Source: Armatimonadota bacterium
GTDB lineage: Bacteria > Armatimonadota > Fimbriimonadia > Fimbriimonadales > Fimbriimonadaceae
Direction: 5' to 3'
Length of the DNA stretch: 64,000 bases
NCBI GenBank assembly: GCA_018268255.1
Contig: JAFDWX010000003.1
Location: forward strand, 1-64,000
The notes below the pieces were generated by a model that saw nothing but the letters and a program-made list of their open reading frames with translations, did not search any database and was not told where the DNA came from. Below are positions 50,521-59,778 of this stretch, one piece after another. Made by a program: the position numbers and the translations under genes. Every line of letters starts with the position of its first letter. Positions within the stretch are counted from its first letter, which is position 1.

Positions 50521-50955
50521 TGCACACCTCAAGCGAGTCGGCTGGCTGCCACAGCCTCGGCCACTCGTAGGATGCCTGTTCCGGCATCCTGGGAATAGAT
50601 TGGGTCGAACCGCAACGGTCGCTGACCCTCGACAAAGCACTTGTGTATAACGGAAATAGCAAATTGAATTCGGCGGATCGGATTGGTGGAGCAAGATCCC
50701 GCAGACCAAAGGGTGACCAACGGTTGGTGCTTCTGCTTGTTGGCAGGGCCAGCCGGTGTAACTGATTGCGCCTGAGAGGCTCGGTTCACCATTTCAAGAA
50801 CCACTCGGGGCCAAGTGGACCCCGATTTACACCCAATTCGATGAAATCAACGGGGAATCCTTGTTATATTGGTTTTGAACCGCCGGTATGGGAAAAAGAA
50901 AGCCCACGTAGCATCGGTGCGAAGCTACGCGGGCTTTGGTGGTCAGCGAAAATAC
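50521..50955. other. Intergenic region upstream of the GltD-like/nifJ operon
   Basis: Holds the promoter region of the GltD-like gene and the terminator of the nitronate-monooxygenase-like gene at its right end (50890-50937). No gene or RNA recognised in the rest. Confidence 0.5.
50890..50937 (-). terminator. Rho-independent terminator of the nitronate-monooxygenase-like gene
   Basis: Read leftward: AAAGCCCGCGTAGC (50937-50924), an 11-nt loop, GCTACGTGGGCTTT (50912-50899) with one mismatch, then CTTTTTCCC. A 13-of-14-bp stem with U-tract, 18 bp after the stop. Confidence 0.85.
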
Positions 50956-52356
50956 CTACTTCTTCCCGAGCAGATAATCGATCACATCTGAAGCGGAGTA
51001 GCTTGTTTCGCCCGGGCGCAAGAATCTGGTGAGATTTGCCACTTGGTCACCAGCGGTGACAATCTCCACTTCGCGAACTCCATCACGCACCTGGCCGAGG
51101 CCGATCGTTGCCATGAGTCCGTTACAAATGCACTTCCGTCCGGCCAATTCGGCAGGGTCGCCGCCCTTTCGCAGAAAATCGTCTTCCGGTTCGGACGGGC
51201 AGCGGAATCCGATCTTGCCATTTTCCATGCGGTACGACTCGCGCAGGTAGCCCAGATCACAGATTCGCTTGCGCTTTTCGTAAACTTCAGCTTGGGCCAT
51301 CGTGCCTTCCAACTGAACAACCTTGAATGGAAACCCAGTTGGAGACGCTTTGGCATCGGTGTGCACGCGAGCCTCGCCTCGAAGGGCTTGTTGGATCACG
51401 CGCGCCTTAATCTCGGGATCCATTCCGGATTCATTGCAAAAAGCAAACCCGGTTCCAACCTGGATGCCCTTGGCTCCAGCCTCTCGTGCCTTTTGGAGTC
51501 CCTCAGCGGTGCCATATGACCCGGCCAGCCAAAACGGAAGTCCTAAATCAACAAACTTGCTGAATTCAGGCTCGTCGCGCTCGCCGTAGATGGGTTCCAA
51601 GTTCTCGTTCAACTGCATCGCGCCGCGAGGAGGAGCATTATGCCCACCTGCTGTGTGGTGCTCGACGACAAATCCATCTACCGGCGGAGAGCATTTCTTG
51701 GCAAGCATCGTCGCAAGAGATGCAGAGGAGACAATCGCCAAAAAGGTAGGCCGCTTGACTTCTCCAAATCCGTGAGCGGCAGGATCAAACGTCATGATCT
51801 CGGAATCGCCTCCCGCAAGGTCGACCCGCATCTCTGTCTTGAGACCCTTCGAGAGGGAATCGAGAATGCCCGGAATTTGGCGAGGAATGCCAGCACCCAT
51901 CAAGACATAATCCACTCCCGCTAACATCGCACCGTAAAGGCTGGGTACGGTCGGAAGCTGGATCTTTTCAAGCAAGTTGATGCCGACGGGGCCGTTGTGG
52001 CCATGCTTTGCCAACCAAACTTCAACAAAATTTCCGAGAATCGTGAGCTCTTCAAGTGCCTTGCCAGGCTGAAGCGAAAACACGGGCTTCGATTTGAACG
52101 CTGCACCAATCGCCTTGCCGCCGGGGATGAAATATCGTTCCAGAATTCGCTCGGCCATTTCCTTTATTGGAAAGTGGTCGAGCGCTTGGCGGATGTGGCC
52201 GCCAATGTCGCCAAGTTGAAGTCGGTAAGCCAAGACGGTGTCGAGCGCAGTGCCGCTCACCACCCCAAGCTGACCTCGCGACGCCACGGCGCGGGCGAGT
52301 CGCCAATCAGAGACGGCAACGCCCATGCCACCCTGGATAATTTGGGGATACGTCAT
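50956..52356 (-). CDS. Nitronate monooxygenase/FabK-like FMN enzyme
   Basis: 466 residues from ATG 52356 (or 472 from 52374). TIM-barrel FMN enzyme with IIQGGMGVAVSDWRLA at the N-terminus, GPVGINLLEK, and the catalytic EHHTAGGHNAPPRG. A C-terminal Cys-containing region (KRKRICDLGYLRE, FRCPSEPE, AGRKCICNGL) is longer than in classical 2-nitropropane dioxygenase, and the His-Ala-Gly-Gly-His motif is intact. Family members oxidise nitronates or act as enoyl reductases; the substrate here is undefined. The proximity to nitrate genes is not informative, as it lies 20 kb away with no regulon box. Confidence 0.75.
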   Translation of the reverse strand: MTYPQIIQGGMGVAVSDWRLARAVASRGQLGVVSGTALDTVLAYRLQLGDIGGHIRQALDHFPIKEMAERILERYFIPGGKAIGAAFKSKPVFSLQPGKALEELTILGNFVEVWLAKHGHNGPVGINLLEKIQLPTVPSLYGAMLAGVDYVLMGAGIPRQIPGILDSLSKGLKTEMRVDLAGGDSEIMTFDPAAHGFGEVKRPTFLAIVSSASLATMLAKKCSPPVDGFVVEHHTAGGHNAPPRGAMQLNENLEPIYGERDEPEFSKFVDLGLPFWLAGSYGTAEGLQKAREAGAKGIQVGTGFAFCNESGMDPEIKARVIQQALRGEARVHTDAKASPTGFPFKVVQLEGTMAQAEVYEKRKRICDLGYLRESYRMENGKIGFRCPSEPEDDFLRKGGDPAELAGRKCICNGLMATIGLGQVRDGVREVEIVTAGDQVANLTRFLRPGETSYSASDVIDYLLGKK

Positions 52357-52411
52357 TTTGTGCGAGTCTATCACTCAGGAATTTTTCTCGCACAAGCTCT
52401 TGGGTGATGGT

Positions 52412-54088
52412 TTAGGGAGATGACCCGATTTCTCCGTTCGGTTTGATCGCCACATCGACAAACTCGACCGAGTGTGACGGCCTCGCTTCGAAGCGAAACT
52501 GGCGGACATCGGCTATTGGCACTTTGCATTTGAGAAGATACTCATAACCGCCTTTGATCGCCTCGGTGCTGGCAAAATCGGCTTCATGCTCCTTTCCGGC
52601 GGAATCCACAAAAATGCCCCGTGTTTGGTAGGTAGCACTGACGTAGCTCTTCACGCGAGCTTCCGAGCCTTGACTGGTCTTGGATCCTTGGAGTGAGACC
52701 AAAATCGCGGTTGTAGTGCTCCCGGTTGGAAGCGTCGCTCGGTGATTTGCCAGCACCAGGCTTGACCATGGCTCATCGGCAAAAGTGAGGCTGAATGTGG
52801 ATTTCTCACCAGCACCTTTCCAAGACATCAAACTGACGACGGTGGTCTCATCTCCGCGACTGATGGTTGCCCCGCCTGCAAAGGTAGTCGTACCACTGAA
52901 GAAGTTTCTATTGCGTGTCGGAGATCCCGTGGCTCCCAGAACCTCTCCGTTTCGGGAGTTGGCCCGAAGCTTGAAAATGAGGAGGACATTGGGAAAGGGA
53001 TCGATGTTCCACTTGAGGTGGCGGTAAGGTGCTTGCGGTTCGTCCTTGAGGGGCGTACCGTCTGGAGACCAGTTGGTCGCAATTCCTCCCTTGTCAACGA
53101 AAACCAGTCGCTCCAACTGCACGAGTCGAGTGTTGTCAGCAATCGCCTTGAAACCAGTCTCCTTCCGTCCATCTTTCGGTGCGAGTCCGGTCCAGAACTT
53201 GTCTTCCGATTCTGGAGCTTGGATAAGGCGTGCGTTCGCAGCGAGCGCGATTCCCAAGCCCACCAAGATCATCGTCCCAACGAACCCGGAAGAAGCAGCG
53301 TTGCGTTTCCGGCGAGCATCTAGGATCGAGGCCACTCGACCTTTCAGCGCGGATCTGCTGACAAAGGGCATTCCTACCGCGGGTGCGGTCCGGCGCGCCG
53401 ACTTTGCCATGTCTAGCATTGTCTGGGCATAGTCTTGCCCATTCGCACCATGCTGCAAAACAGCGTCGTCTGCCGCAGACTCTGCAAGTTTTCGTTGGAG
53501 CGACACCAGATACCACAGCAACGGCTGAACCCAAAACAGCGCCAAAACAACCTGCGAAGCAATTTGTGTGATGGGATCGAGACGGGTTTGGTGCGCTCTC
53601 TCATGAATGAGCACTTCATGGGAAGCTCCGCAGGAGGGAACGACAATTCCCCATGGTAGGGTCACGGCAACGTTGACTCGGTCCGAGTACCGGATGGGTG
53701 TCTCAGAATCTGGATTGGCGCGGCGCCAGATGAGGTAGGTCAGGAACAGACCCAAGCAAAGCCGGAGAAAGAGCAACCCGGTGCCTAAATCGACCACCGA
53801 TGGAACGTACAGGTTGGCCACTTGGCTGGTCTTTTCTAACTGAGACAAGCCCAGGGGAACATGGCGCGAATCCCAGAAGGCGACTTTGGCCGCGGACTGA
53901 TCCGCTGGTTGGTTCGGTACTGGCACGGCCAGACTCGGCACGAAGAGTGTGGCCAAAAGCGCGAAGATTCCCGCTGTTACGATCACGTGCCGAACGGAGG
54001 CGGATTGTTTCCTCGCCAGAAAGACTGCTGCAAGCGTCGCCGCACAAATAGGCGTCGTCGTAACGATCATCTGCCAAAGAGCGTTCAC
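52412..54088 (-). CDS. BlaR1/MecR1-type M56 membrane zinc peptidase
   Basis: 558 residues. Four N-terminal membrane helices, zinc-binding HERAH (in VLIHERAHQTRLDP) and a downstream Glu in AESAADDAVL, the M56 peptidase pattern. The last 280 residues after the final helix (about 275-290) are an extracellular beta-rich domain. It lacks the SxxK/SxN motifs of a penicillin-binding sensor, so the signal is not a beta-lactam by sequence. It is coupled (ATGA) to the BlaI-type repressor, the usual sensor-protease/repressor pair. Confidence 0.82.
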   Translation of the reverse strand: MNALWQMIVTTTPICAATLAAVFLARKQSASVRHVIVTAGIFALLATLFVPSLAVPVPNQPADQSAAKVAFWDSRHVPLGLSQLEKTSQVANLYVPSVVDLGTGLLFLRLCLGLFLTYLIWRRANPDSETPIRYSDRVNVAVTLPWGIVVPSCGASHEVLIHERAHQTRLDPITQIASQVVLALFWVQPLLWYLVSLQRKLAESAADDAVLQHGANGQDYAQTMLDMAKSARRTAPAVGMPFVSRSALKGRVASILDARRKRNAASSGFVGTMILVGLGIALAANARLIQAPESEDKFWTGLAPKDGRKETGFKAIADNTRLVQLERLVFVDKGGIATNWSPDGTPLKDEPQAPYRHLKWNIDPFPNVLLIFKLRANSRNGEVLGATGSPTRNRNFFSGTTTFAGGATISRGDETTVVSLMSWKGAGEKSTFSLTFADEPWSSLVLANHRATLPTGSTTTAILVSLQGSKTSQGSEARVKSYVSATYQTRGIFVDSAGKEHEADFASTEAIKGGYEYLLKCKVPIADVRQFRFEARPSHSVEFVDVAIKPNGEIGSSP

Positions 54089-54474
54089 GAGCGACCTCCC
54101 TTCCTAGCGGCGTCGATCATCGCCTGAATCTCGTCGAGTTCTTGGTCGCTCAGAGCTGCATCTCGCTCGTCGATCATCGCAGACACGGTTGCCGAGATAC
54201 TCCCCTCGAAATACACTGACACGAGCCGCTTGAGTTCGTCTTTTGCCGCCAAGAAAGGTGCCTGGATCGGGCGGTAGATGTATTGGGATTCGGCCTCGAT
54301 ATGCGTAATTCTCCCCTTTGCCTCCAATGAACGTAGAAAGGTTCTAATTGAGGAGTTCGACAGCTTATCTGGCAGCAGGTCCACGATCTGCTTGGCCGAA
54401 AGTTCTTTGTGCTGTTGCAACAAGTCCAAAATCTGTTGCTCCCGAGGAGGTAGGTACCGCTGTTTGGCGAGCAT
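54085..54474 (-). CDS. BlaI/MecI-type winged-helix repressor
   Basis: 129 residues: LPPREQQILDLLQQHKELSAKQIVDLLPDKLSNSSIRTFLRSLEAKGRITHIE is the BlaI-type winged helix, followed by the C-terminal dimerisation helices. It is expected to be cleaved or released by the M56 peptidase encoded next and to repress both genes through the dyad at 54484-54512, 9 bp upstream of its start. Confidence 0.88.
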   Translation of the reverse strand: MLAKQRYLPPREQQILDLLQQHKELSAKQIVDLLPDKLSNSSIRTFLRSLEAKGRITHIEAESQYIYRPIQAPFLAAKDELKRLVSVYFEGSISATVSAMIDERDAALSDQELDEIQAMIDAARKGGRS

Positions 54475-54483
54475 GTTAGAATT

Positions 54484-54512
54484 TTAACACAGATTCTGAA
54501 AATTGGTGTTAA
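54484..54512. promoter_or_regulatory. Inverted repeat upstream of BlaI-type gene, probable operator
   Basis: TTAACAC (54484-54490) and GTGTTAA (54506-54512), 15 bp apart, in an AT-rich promoter region directly before the BlaI start. Dyad size and place fit a BlaI dimer site. Confidence 0.55.
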
Positions 54513-54556
54513 TTTTTTCACATTGACGATTGTGGAAGTTCTGAGGCAATAGAAAA

Positions 54557-55078
54557 ATGAGCAAATATGTCCTGCTATTACGCGGAATCAACGTTGGAGG
54601 CAATACAGTGGCGATGTCCGACCTGAAGGAATGTTTGGAATCGATGGGATGCACCGACGTGAAAACCTTCTTGAGAACAGGAAACGTTGTTTGTACATCG
54701 GCCTTGCCGCTCGATCGACTAAAGGCTGAGGCCGAGGAGGCTATTTCGGCTCGATTTGAATATGTCGCGAAGATCGTGGTTCTGACACAGCAGGAATTGA
54801 AGCGGAGTGCAGAAAGTTATCCTTGGGCCGACACGCCAACGGATACCCACCGGTATCTGATTTTTGCGCAGGACGATGCGCTTCTGCGGAGTCTGGCGAC
54901 TGAAGGTTCTGACTTGATCGGACCAACTGAGCGGCTCAAATTGGGTGATCATTGTTTGTACTGGGAGGTACCCCGTGGTCTCACTTTGGATTCCGGCTTT
55001 GGAAAGCTCGCCGCCAAATCGAAGTATCGCGAGACCACGACCCGTAACCTCAACACGATCGAGAAGATGATCGGCTAA
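54557..55078 (+). CDS. DUF1697-family protein
   Basis: 173 residues. The N-terminal YVLLLRGINVGGNTVAMSDLKECLESMGC, followed by VKTFLRTGNVVC, is the DUF1697 signature; the C-terminal LTLDSGFGKLAAKSKYRETTTRNLNTIEKM is also typical. Function unknown. Divergent from the BlaI gene and overlapping the convergent aminotransferase gene by 4 bp. Confidence 0.85.
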   Translation: MSKYVLLLRGINVGGNTVAMSDLKECLESMGCTDVKTFLRTGNVVCTSALPLDRLKAEAEEAISARFEYVAKIVVLTQQELKRSAESYPWADTPTDTHRYLIFAQDDALLRSLATEGSDLIGPTERLKLGDHCLYWEVPRGLTLDSGFGKLAAKSKYRETTTRNLNTIEKMIG

Positions 55079-56175
55079 CCGACCGTTGAGCAAGCTCGAT
55101 CCCATGCAGCGAGGATCGTGTCCTGATCCTCGGGCTTCTTGACTGCAATGCGCACGAAGTGCTCGCCCAAACTGGCAGCGGATTTGCCCGCGTTCCGAAT
55201 AAATACGCCTTGCCGAGCCATCGATTGGCAGATCCTTTCTGCCTCAGGGCCTGGCAAGCGTATCATCACCCAATTCGCGCACGATGCCGTGATTTCGGCA
55301 CAGCGAGATTTCAGCTCATGGACGAATCGCTGTCTTAATCCTGCCGTGTCTTCCCACCTTTCGCGGTAATAATCAAGGTGTGCCCAGAGTCTTGAGCCGA
55401 CAACTTGAGCCGGGAGACTCACCCACCAAGGCGGCACGAATCGCCTGACTTGCGCGTTCAAACTCGGATTTGAGACAAGGTAAGCGGCTCGCATGCCAGA
55501 TAGGGCGAATGCCTTCGAGAGGCTCTTGAGAACCACCACATTGGGATGGGCGTGCACGAGATTTTCAGCGGAATTGGCTTGTGTGTAATCGATGTAAGCC
55601 TCATCAACCCAGAGCCAGGTCGAGCGAGGAATTCGATCGACAATGGAATGGATATCGGATGAAGTTCCGGTGGGGTTGTTTGGTCGCACCAAAACCGCAA
55701 TGTTCGGCCTTTCAGCACAAATCCAATCGACCCACCCCCTTTCGTCTACCTGAAATCGATCCTCGGGTCGTAGGATCCACCGAACCACCTCGGCATCCAG
55801 TACTTGCGAAGAAAGATGGTCGTACTCTCCGTAGGTAGGTTCCATCAGTGCCACTTTCGGACGCCGATTCGTCAAGAGATGTGGCCAAGCTAGATACATC
55901 AGCGCCGAAGACCCAGGGCCTGCGAGCACGGACTCGGCAGGCAACCCTTGCCGGGCGGCGATGGTCTGCTCCAATCCCTCGGAATACGTTGGGGGAGATG
56001 TTTTCGCAAGGAACGACAATTCTTGCTGAATTTCGCCCAGCAACTGGCTCGGTGGATCGAACCATGCATCCAGCACATCGGCATTGATAATGCTTGTGTC
56101 GCGGGCGCCACGGCTAAGGTCTGAGCCGAGCGCATCCCAAAACTGACCGCCGTGATACGCTGGTTTCAATAGCAA
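55075..56175 (-). CDS. Class I/II aminotransferase (HisC/CobD-like)
   Basis: 366 residues. PLP-fold motifs: LVRPNNPTGTSSDIHSIV, LWVDEAYIDYTQ, and the lysine site VLKSLSKAFALSGMRAAYLVS, with a C-terminal Arg region (EHFVRIAVKKPEDQD). The overall pattern is histidinol-phosphate aminotransferase or threonine-phosphate decarboxylase (CobD)-like. No his or cob genes adjoin, so the substrate is unresolved. Confidence 0.78.
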   Translation of the reverse strand: MLLKPAYHGGQFWDALGSDLSRGARDTSIINADVLDAWFDPPSQLLGEIQQELSFLAKTSPPTYSEGLEQTIAARQGLPAESVLAGPGSSALMYLAWPHLLTNRRPKVALMEPTYGEYDHLSSQVLDAEVVRWILRPEDRFQVDERGWVDWICAERPNIAVLVRPNNPTGTSSDIHSIVDRIPRSTWLWVDEAYIDYTQANSAENLVHAHPNVVVLKSLSKAFALSGMRAAYLVSNPSLNAQVRRFVPPWWVSLPAQVVGSRLWAHLDYYRERWEDTAGLRQRFVHELKSRCAEITASCANWVMIRLPGPEAERICQSMARQGVFIRNAGKSAASLGEHFVRIAVKKPEDQDTILAAWDRACSTVG

Positions 56176-56317
56176 TCCTCAACCATCGTAACGGTTTTCT
56201 GCCAAGTTAGGTTTCAACTGAGATTCACCATTGGCACCGTTATTGCTTTCCTCAAAGCAGTGCTCACTCAGAGCTTTCCGCGCAGAACTGAGCCCTCAAC
56301 CAACAGAACGATGTAAT

Positions 56318-56944
56318 ATGGCTACCAGTGTCCATTTTGTTCACTCGCGAACTTCGGCAAATAGAACCTCAACGGTGCGCACCGTGACACATCGGTTGTT
56401 CGCTGCACTTCCCGTTCCCTTGCCGGATGCCGAGCAGCTCTGCAGTTGGGCTCGATCTGTACTAGACCCCGATGAGGTTCGAGTGCTTGAACCCACGTAC
56501 CTCCATGCGACCATTGCATTTTATGCTGAAGCAACCGACGAGCAGCGTGATCGACTCATTGACGCGGTTCGAAAGGCCAGGTTCGATCCGTTCAATTTGG
56601 TCGGAAGAGATGCACGCGTGTTTGGGGCCAACGCATTCGCCGTTGAGCTTGTTCCAGATCAGGAGACGGTACGAGAATTTTCGAGTTTCACAGATCGGTT
56701 AAGAGGAAACCCTGGCACTGTTGATCCGCTGAGATTTCTTCTCAGCGAGGCAGCGCTGATGGGGAAACCGACGCGAATGCCGATCCAGTTCCACGTAACA
56801 ATCGGACGCTTCAAGAGTGACTCGACCCAAGCTGGCGAACGCTATTCCGCTCCAAAACACGTGGTTCGGTTCAACAAACTCTGTCTCTATGAATCGCACC
56901 GCGAACCACATGGTAGCCGCTATGAAGTACTGACGAGCAACTAG
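56318..56944 (+). CDS. 2H phosphoesterase (ThpR, RNA 2',3'-cyclic phosphodiesterase-like)
   Basis: About 208 residues from ATG 56318; later GTG codons near THRLFAALPVP are alternatives because no ribosome site stands out. The two H-x-T motifs of the 2H superfamily are HATIAF and HVTIGRF. The opening RLFAALPVPLPDAEQL is typical of ThpR-type proteins. Predicted to act on 2',3'-cyclic phosphates of RNA ends. Converges on trmO with a 5-bp gap. Confidence 0.8.
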   Translation: MATSVHFVHSRTSANRTSTVRTVTHRLFAALPVPLPDAEQLCSWARSVLDPDEVRVLEPTYLHATIAFYAEATDEQRDRLIDAVRKARFDPFNLVGRDARVFGANAFAVELVPDQETVREFSSFTDRLRGNPGTVDPLRFLLSEAALMGKPTRMPIQFHVTIGRFKSDSTQAGERYSAPKHVVRFNKLCLYESHREPHGSRYEVLTSN

Positions 56945-56949
56945 CTCTG

Positions 56950-57738
56950 TCAAGAGTATCGGGACAGAAAGGCGAGAAGGGCTTCTCGATTGGAGATCTT
57001 GTCGAAGCCTGGAGCAACCAAGGCATCCAGGGCGTAGCCCGAATACACAGTGGTAATAAGCACCTGTTGGCCTTCGATCCGGTACCTCATTCGCCAGGGA
57101 CCGCAAGCGATCCGGTAATCCCCTTCGGGCATTTGAATGATTCGTCGTGTGCGGTGGGGATAGGGATTCTTGGAAAGCAGACTCGATGCCCTGCACTCGA
57201 AGTCGACTCCGAACTCCAGTCGCAGCCAATCCAGTTGCTCTCTCGCGGTCGGCTCAAACTCCACGATAAACTGTGGTGCCTCATCAGCAAGAGCCTCCAC
57301 CCAACCTGCCGAACTGGCCGGAAATGCATCGATGGTCGGAATGTACGGTTTGATATCCAAGATGGGCGTCCCATCCACCAAGTCCAGCGGACCAACCGTG
57401 AGCGTCAGGGATTCCACTGAAAAAAGCTGAACACAAGTTAGGCCTATCGGATTGGGGCGATGTGGGGATCGAGTGGCAAAAACACCACGTCGAACTGCTG
57501 GACCTCTTGGCGGAAGAACTCGCGGGCGCCAGCTTTCGTTTCGATGGAACCACCAGACAAGCCAGATCCGGTCGAATCCTTCCAAATCTTGCAGCGCAAG
57601 CTCGAATCTCGAATTGGGCAGAAGCTCGATACGGTTGACCTCTTGTGTTGTGGCGTCCGGCTGGTGCGGCGCACCAAATTTTGCCTGCGGGCCAGTTCTG
57701 GCAAAGCCGATAGGACGCATTTCCAGCTTAAGGTCCAT
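56950..57738 (-). CDS. trmO: TrmO, tRNA (t6A37) N6-methyltransferase
   Basis: 262 residues. The family signature FATRSPHRPNPIGLTCVQL is present, with PIGFARTG at the start, ILDIKPYIPTIDAF, and the C-terminal accessory domain ending GYALDALVAPGF. It methylates N6-threonylcarbamoyladenosine at position 37 of tRNA using S-adenosylmethionine. The gene starts inside the last codons of padR (11-bp overlap), so both are probably one transcript. Confidence 0.88.
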   Translation of the reverse strand: MDLKLEMRPIGFARTGPQAKFGAPHQPDATTQEVNRIELLPNSRFELALQDLEGFDRIWLVWWFHRNESWRPRVLPPRGPAVRRGVFATRSPHRPNPIGLTCVQLFSVESLTLTVGPLDLVDGTPILDIKPYIPTIDAFPASSAGWVEALADEAPQFIVEFEPTAREQLDWLRLEFGVDFECRASSLLSKNPYPHRTRRIIQMPEGDYRIACGPWRMRYRIEGQQVLITTVYSGYALDALVAPGFDKISNREALLAFLSRYS

Positions 57739-58330
57739 CTTCGATGGATCTTACTCGGGCAAGAACTGTGTCGCTCCATTGGGCAGTCGGAATTGGCTCT
57801 ACAACGAACTCTCGCACCAGCTCAAGCCATCGAATCCGTGCCCGAGTCTCAAACAAAGTGGATGCAGTGGCGAGGACGCCAAAGTAATCGCCAATCGCCT
57901 CGTTTGCCGGAAGAAGCTTCTCACACCGATCCAAAAATTCCCGTAGACCTTTAATGGCAGCATCGATAAATTCGATCCGAGAGCGCTCATCCAATGCCTC
58001 CAGAAAAAAGAACCTCAATCGGATCAAGTCTGCCGAGTGGGCGATATCTGCTAATGGGATCGGAGGCGACACCCACTCCCGCAGAGCTCCCAGTCCTTTG
58101 TTCGACAACTCAATGAGCGCATCGTCGTCGCGACCTTCGGACTCGGTCCTTTTGAGGTGACCGGTGGCAACCAGTCGCTTGGCTACGCTATAGGCAGTTC
58201 CAGCGCGAGACCTGTGAAAGGAAGATTCAGAGAGGGAGAGCTCCTTCATGATCGCGTAGGTGGTGCACGGACCTCGCAGGTATGCGAGACCCAGCACTGT
58301 GAGCTCAATGGACGATAGTTTTCGCTTCAT
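57728..58330 (-). CDS. PadR-family transcriptional regulator
   Basis: 200 residues. N-terminal winged helix (SSIELTVLGLAYLRGPCTTYAIMKELSLSESSFHRSRAGTAYSVAKRLVATGHLKR) and a long helical C-terminal dimerisation domain, the PadR s1/s2 pattern. Divergent from the PDZ-hydrolase gene; a perfect palindrome at 58367-58385 lies between them and is the likely operator. Confidence 0.8.
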   Translation of the reverse strand: MKRKLSSIELTVLGLAYLRGPCTTYAIMKELSLSESSFHRSRAGTAYSVAKRLVATGHLKRTESEGRDDDALIELSNKGLGALREWVSPPIPLADIAHSADLIRLRFFFLEALDERSRIEFIDAAIKGLREFLDRCEKLLPANEAIGDYFGVLATASTLFETRARIRWLELVREFVVEPIPTAQWSDTVLARVRSIEDGP

Positions 58331-58366
58331 AAAAATATCGGGGAACCCATAGCCACCCCATGAAAA

Positions 58367-58385
58367 GTATTACAATTTGTAATAC
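58367..58385. promoter_or_regulatory. Perfect palindrome overlapping a -10, probable PadR operator
   Basis: GTATTAC-AATTT-GTAATAC at 58367-58385. It contains TACAAT (58371-58376, 5 of 6 to a -10), which would start RNA near 58383, about 4 nt before ATG 58387. Bound PadR would block that promoter directly. Confidence 0.7.
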
Positions 58386-58386
58386 C

Positions 58387-59778
58387 ATGTTCTTAACATC
58401 ACAAGCACTCACGGTTCTTCTCGCTTTTCAATCTGCTCCTGCGCTTTCGGCGCCCACAGCAGAGCCACTACCTCGACGAGGAACGCTTGGCACGCCATTC
58501 ACTCCGTTGCCTGCCGATCAAGCTGCCAAGTATCAGCTCAAGTCGGGTGAGGGACTCGTTGCTGGGCAACCCATGGCTGGTCTGACCGGAGACAAGGCAG
58601 GGCTAAAACCGGGGGACGTTGTTGTTTCGGTTAATGGCAAGCCCGTCAAGGCTCAGGGCTTCAGCGCGTCGGTCCGTGAATTCAAGGTAGGCGCGCCAGT
58701 CGAATTCGGCGTTGTCCGCAACGGGCAGACGATGAAGCTCTCGGCGAACCTCGTCGAAAAGCCGCGAGACCCTGGCAACGAAAACTATGCCGTAACGTAC
58801 AGCCAAATCCTGAGCCATGGTAAGCGGATGAGGACCATCATCACCTCTCCCAAGAAACCAGGCAAATTTCCTGCGCTCATGTTCATCCAGGGATTTTCTC
58901 CGGTCTCCTATGACTTCACCTTGGCGACGTCAACTGGTGACGTGACCTCACTCGACGGCCCAATTCTCCATGAATTCGCAAACAGCAACTTCGTCACGAT
59001 GCGCGTCGAAAAGCCCGGTGTTGGCGATAGCGAAGGTGGACCCTTCGCGGAGATGGACTACACAACCGAGTTGGATATCTACCGCCAGGCGCTCGTCCAG
59101 CTGAAAGCCCAAGGCGGGGTGGACAAGGACAATGTATTCATCTTTGGCCACAGCATGGGAGGGGCGTTCGGCCCGATGGTTGCCGCCGAGAATCCAGTCA
59201 AGGGTATCTGCGTGTACGGCGTTGCTGCGCGGACCTGGTTCGAGTATCTCATCGATATCATTCGGTATCAGGGAATCGTGGCAGGCGATAACCTGGTCCA
59301 TACCGATGAATCCGTTCGGCAAGGCACGCGCCTCATGGCCTTAGCTTTTCTGGACAACCTCTCCGCTGACCAGATCAAAAAAGATCACCCGGAGCTTGCC
59401 GCGGTGTGCGACCAGTATTTCCCCAACGGTAGGTTCAATGACAAGGCATTGGAGTTTTGGCGACAGCTCGGCCAAATCAACTTTCCCGAGTACTGGCAGA
59501 AGACGAATGCCTACGTCTTGGCCGTGCACGGAAAAAGTGACTTTGTTACCTACGATGTCGATCACAAGCTCATTGCCGACGCTGTGAACGAGGCCCACCC
59601 CGGCAAGGGCTCATGGATGGTTCTGCCCAAATCGGATCACTTGTTCCACGGCTACGAAACGGAAGCCGAGAGCTTGCGCGGCTTCCAGCGAGGCAAATTC
59701 AATCCGGACTTCACCCAGGCCCTGATGAAGTGGATTCGCGAAGTGATGGATAAGGTCGAAGATAAGTCCGGAGGTTAG
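58387..59778 (+). CDS. Exported PDZ-alpha/beta hydrolase
   Basis: 463 residues from ATG 58387. The longer reading from 58360 would translate the operator palindrome, so it is rejected. Signal peptide (MFLTSQALTVLLAFQSAPALSA), then a PDZ domain (GLTGDKAGLKPGDVVVSVNGKPV, about residues 45-125), then an alpha/beta hydrolase with nucleophile elbow GHSMGGAF and a late His in KSDHLFHGYE. PDZ domains bind peptide termini, so the substrate may be a peptide or envelope component. Controlled by the adjacent divergent PadR regulator. Its stop overlaps that of the convergent gene. Confidence 0.8.
   Translation: MFLTSQALTVLLAFQSAPALSAPTAEPLPRRGTLGTPFTPLPADQAAKYQLKSGEGLVAGQPMAGLTGDKAGLKPGDVVVSVNGKPVKAQGFSASVREFKVGAPVEFGVVRNGQTMKLSANLVEKPRDPGNENYAVTYSQILSHGKRMRTIITSPKKPGKFPALMFIQGFSPVSYDFTLATSTGDVTSLDGPILHEFANSNFVTMRVEKPGVGDSEGGPFAEMDYTTELDIYRQALVQLKAQGGVDKDNVFIFGHSMGGAFGPMVAAENPVKGICVYGVAARTWFEYLIDIIRYQGIVAGDNLVHTDESVRQGTRLMALAFLDNLSADQIKKDHPELAAVCDQYFPNGRFNDKALEFWRQLGQINFPEYWQKTNAYVLAVHGKSDFVTYDVDHKLIADAVNEAHPGKGSWMVLPKSDHLFHGYETEAESLRGFQRGKFNPDFTQALMKWIREVMDKVEDKSGG

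Noticed and set aside
50956-52356. Nitronate monooxygenase-like gene as part of the nitrate system
   Set aside because: It lies 20 kb outside the island, has no regulatory box and has its own terminator; the chemistry concerns organic nitro compounds.
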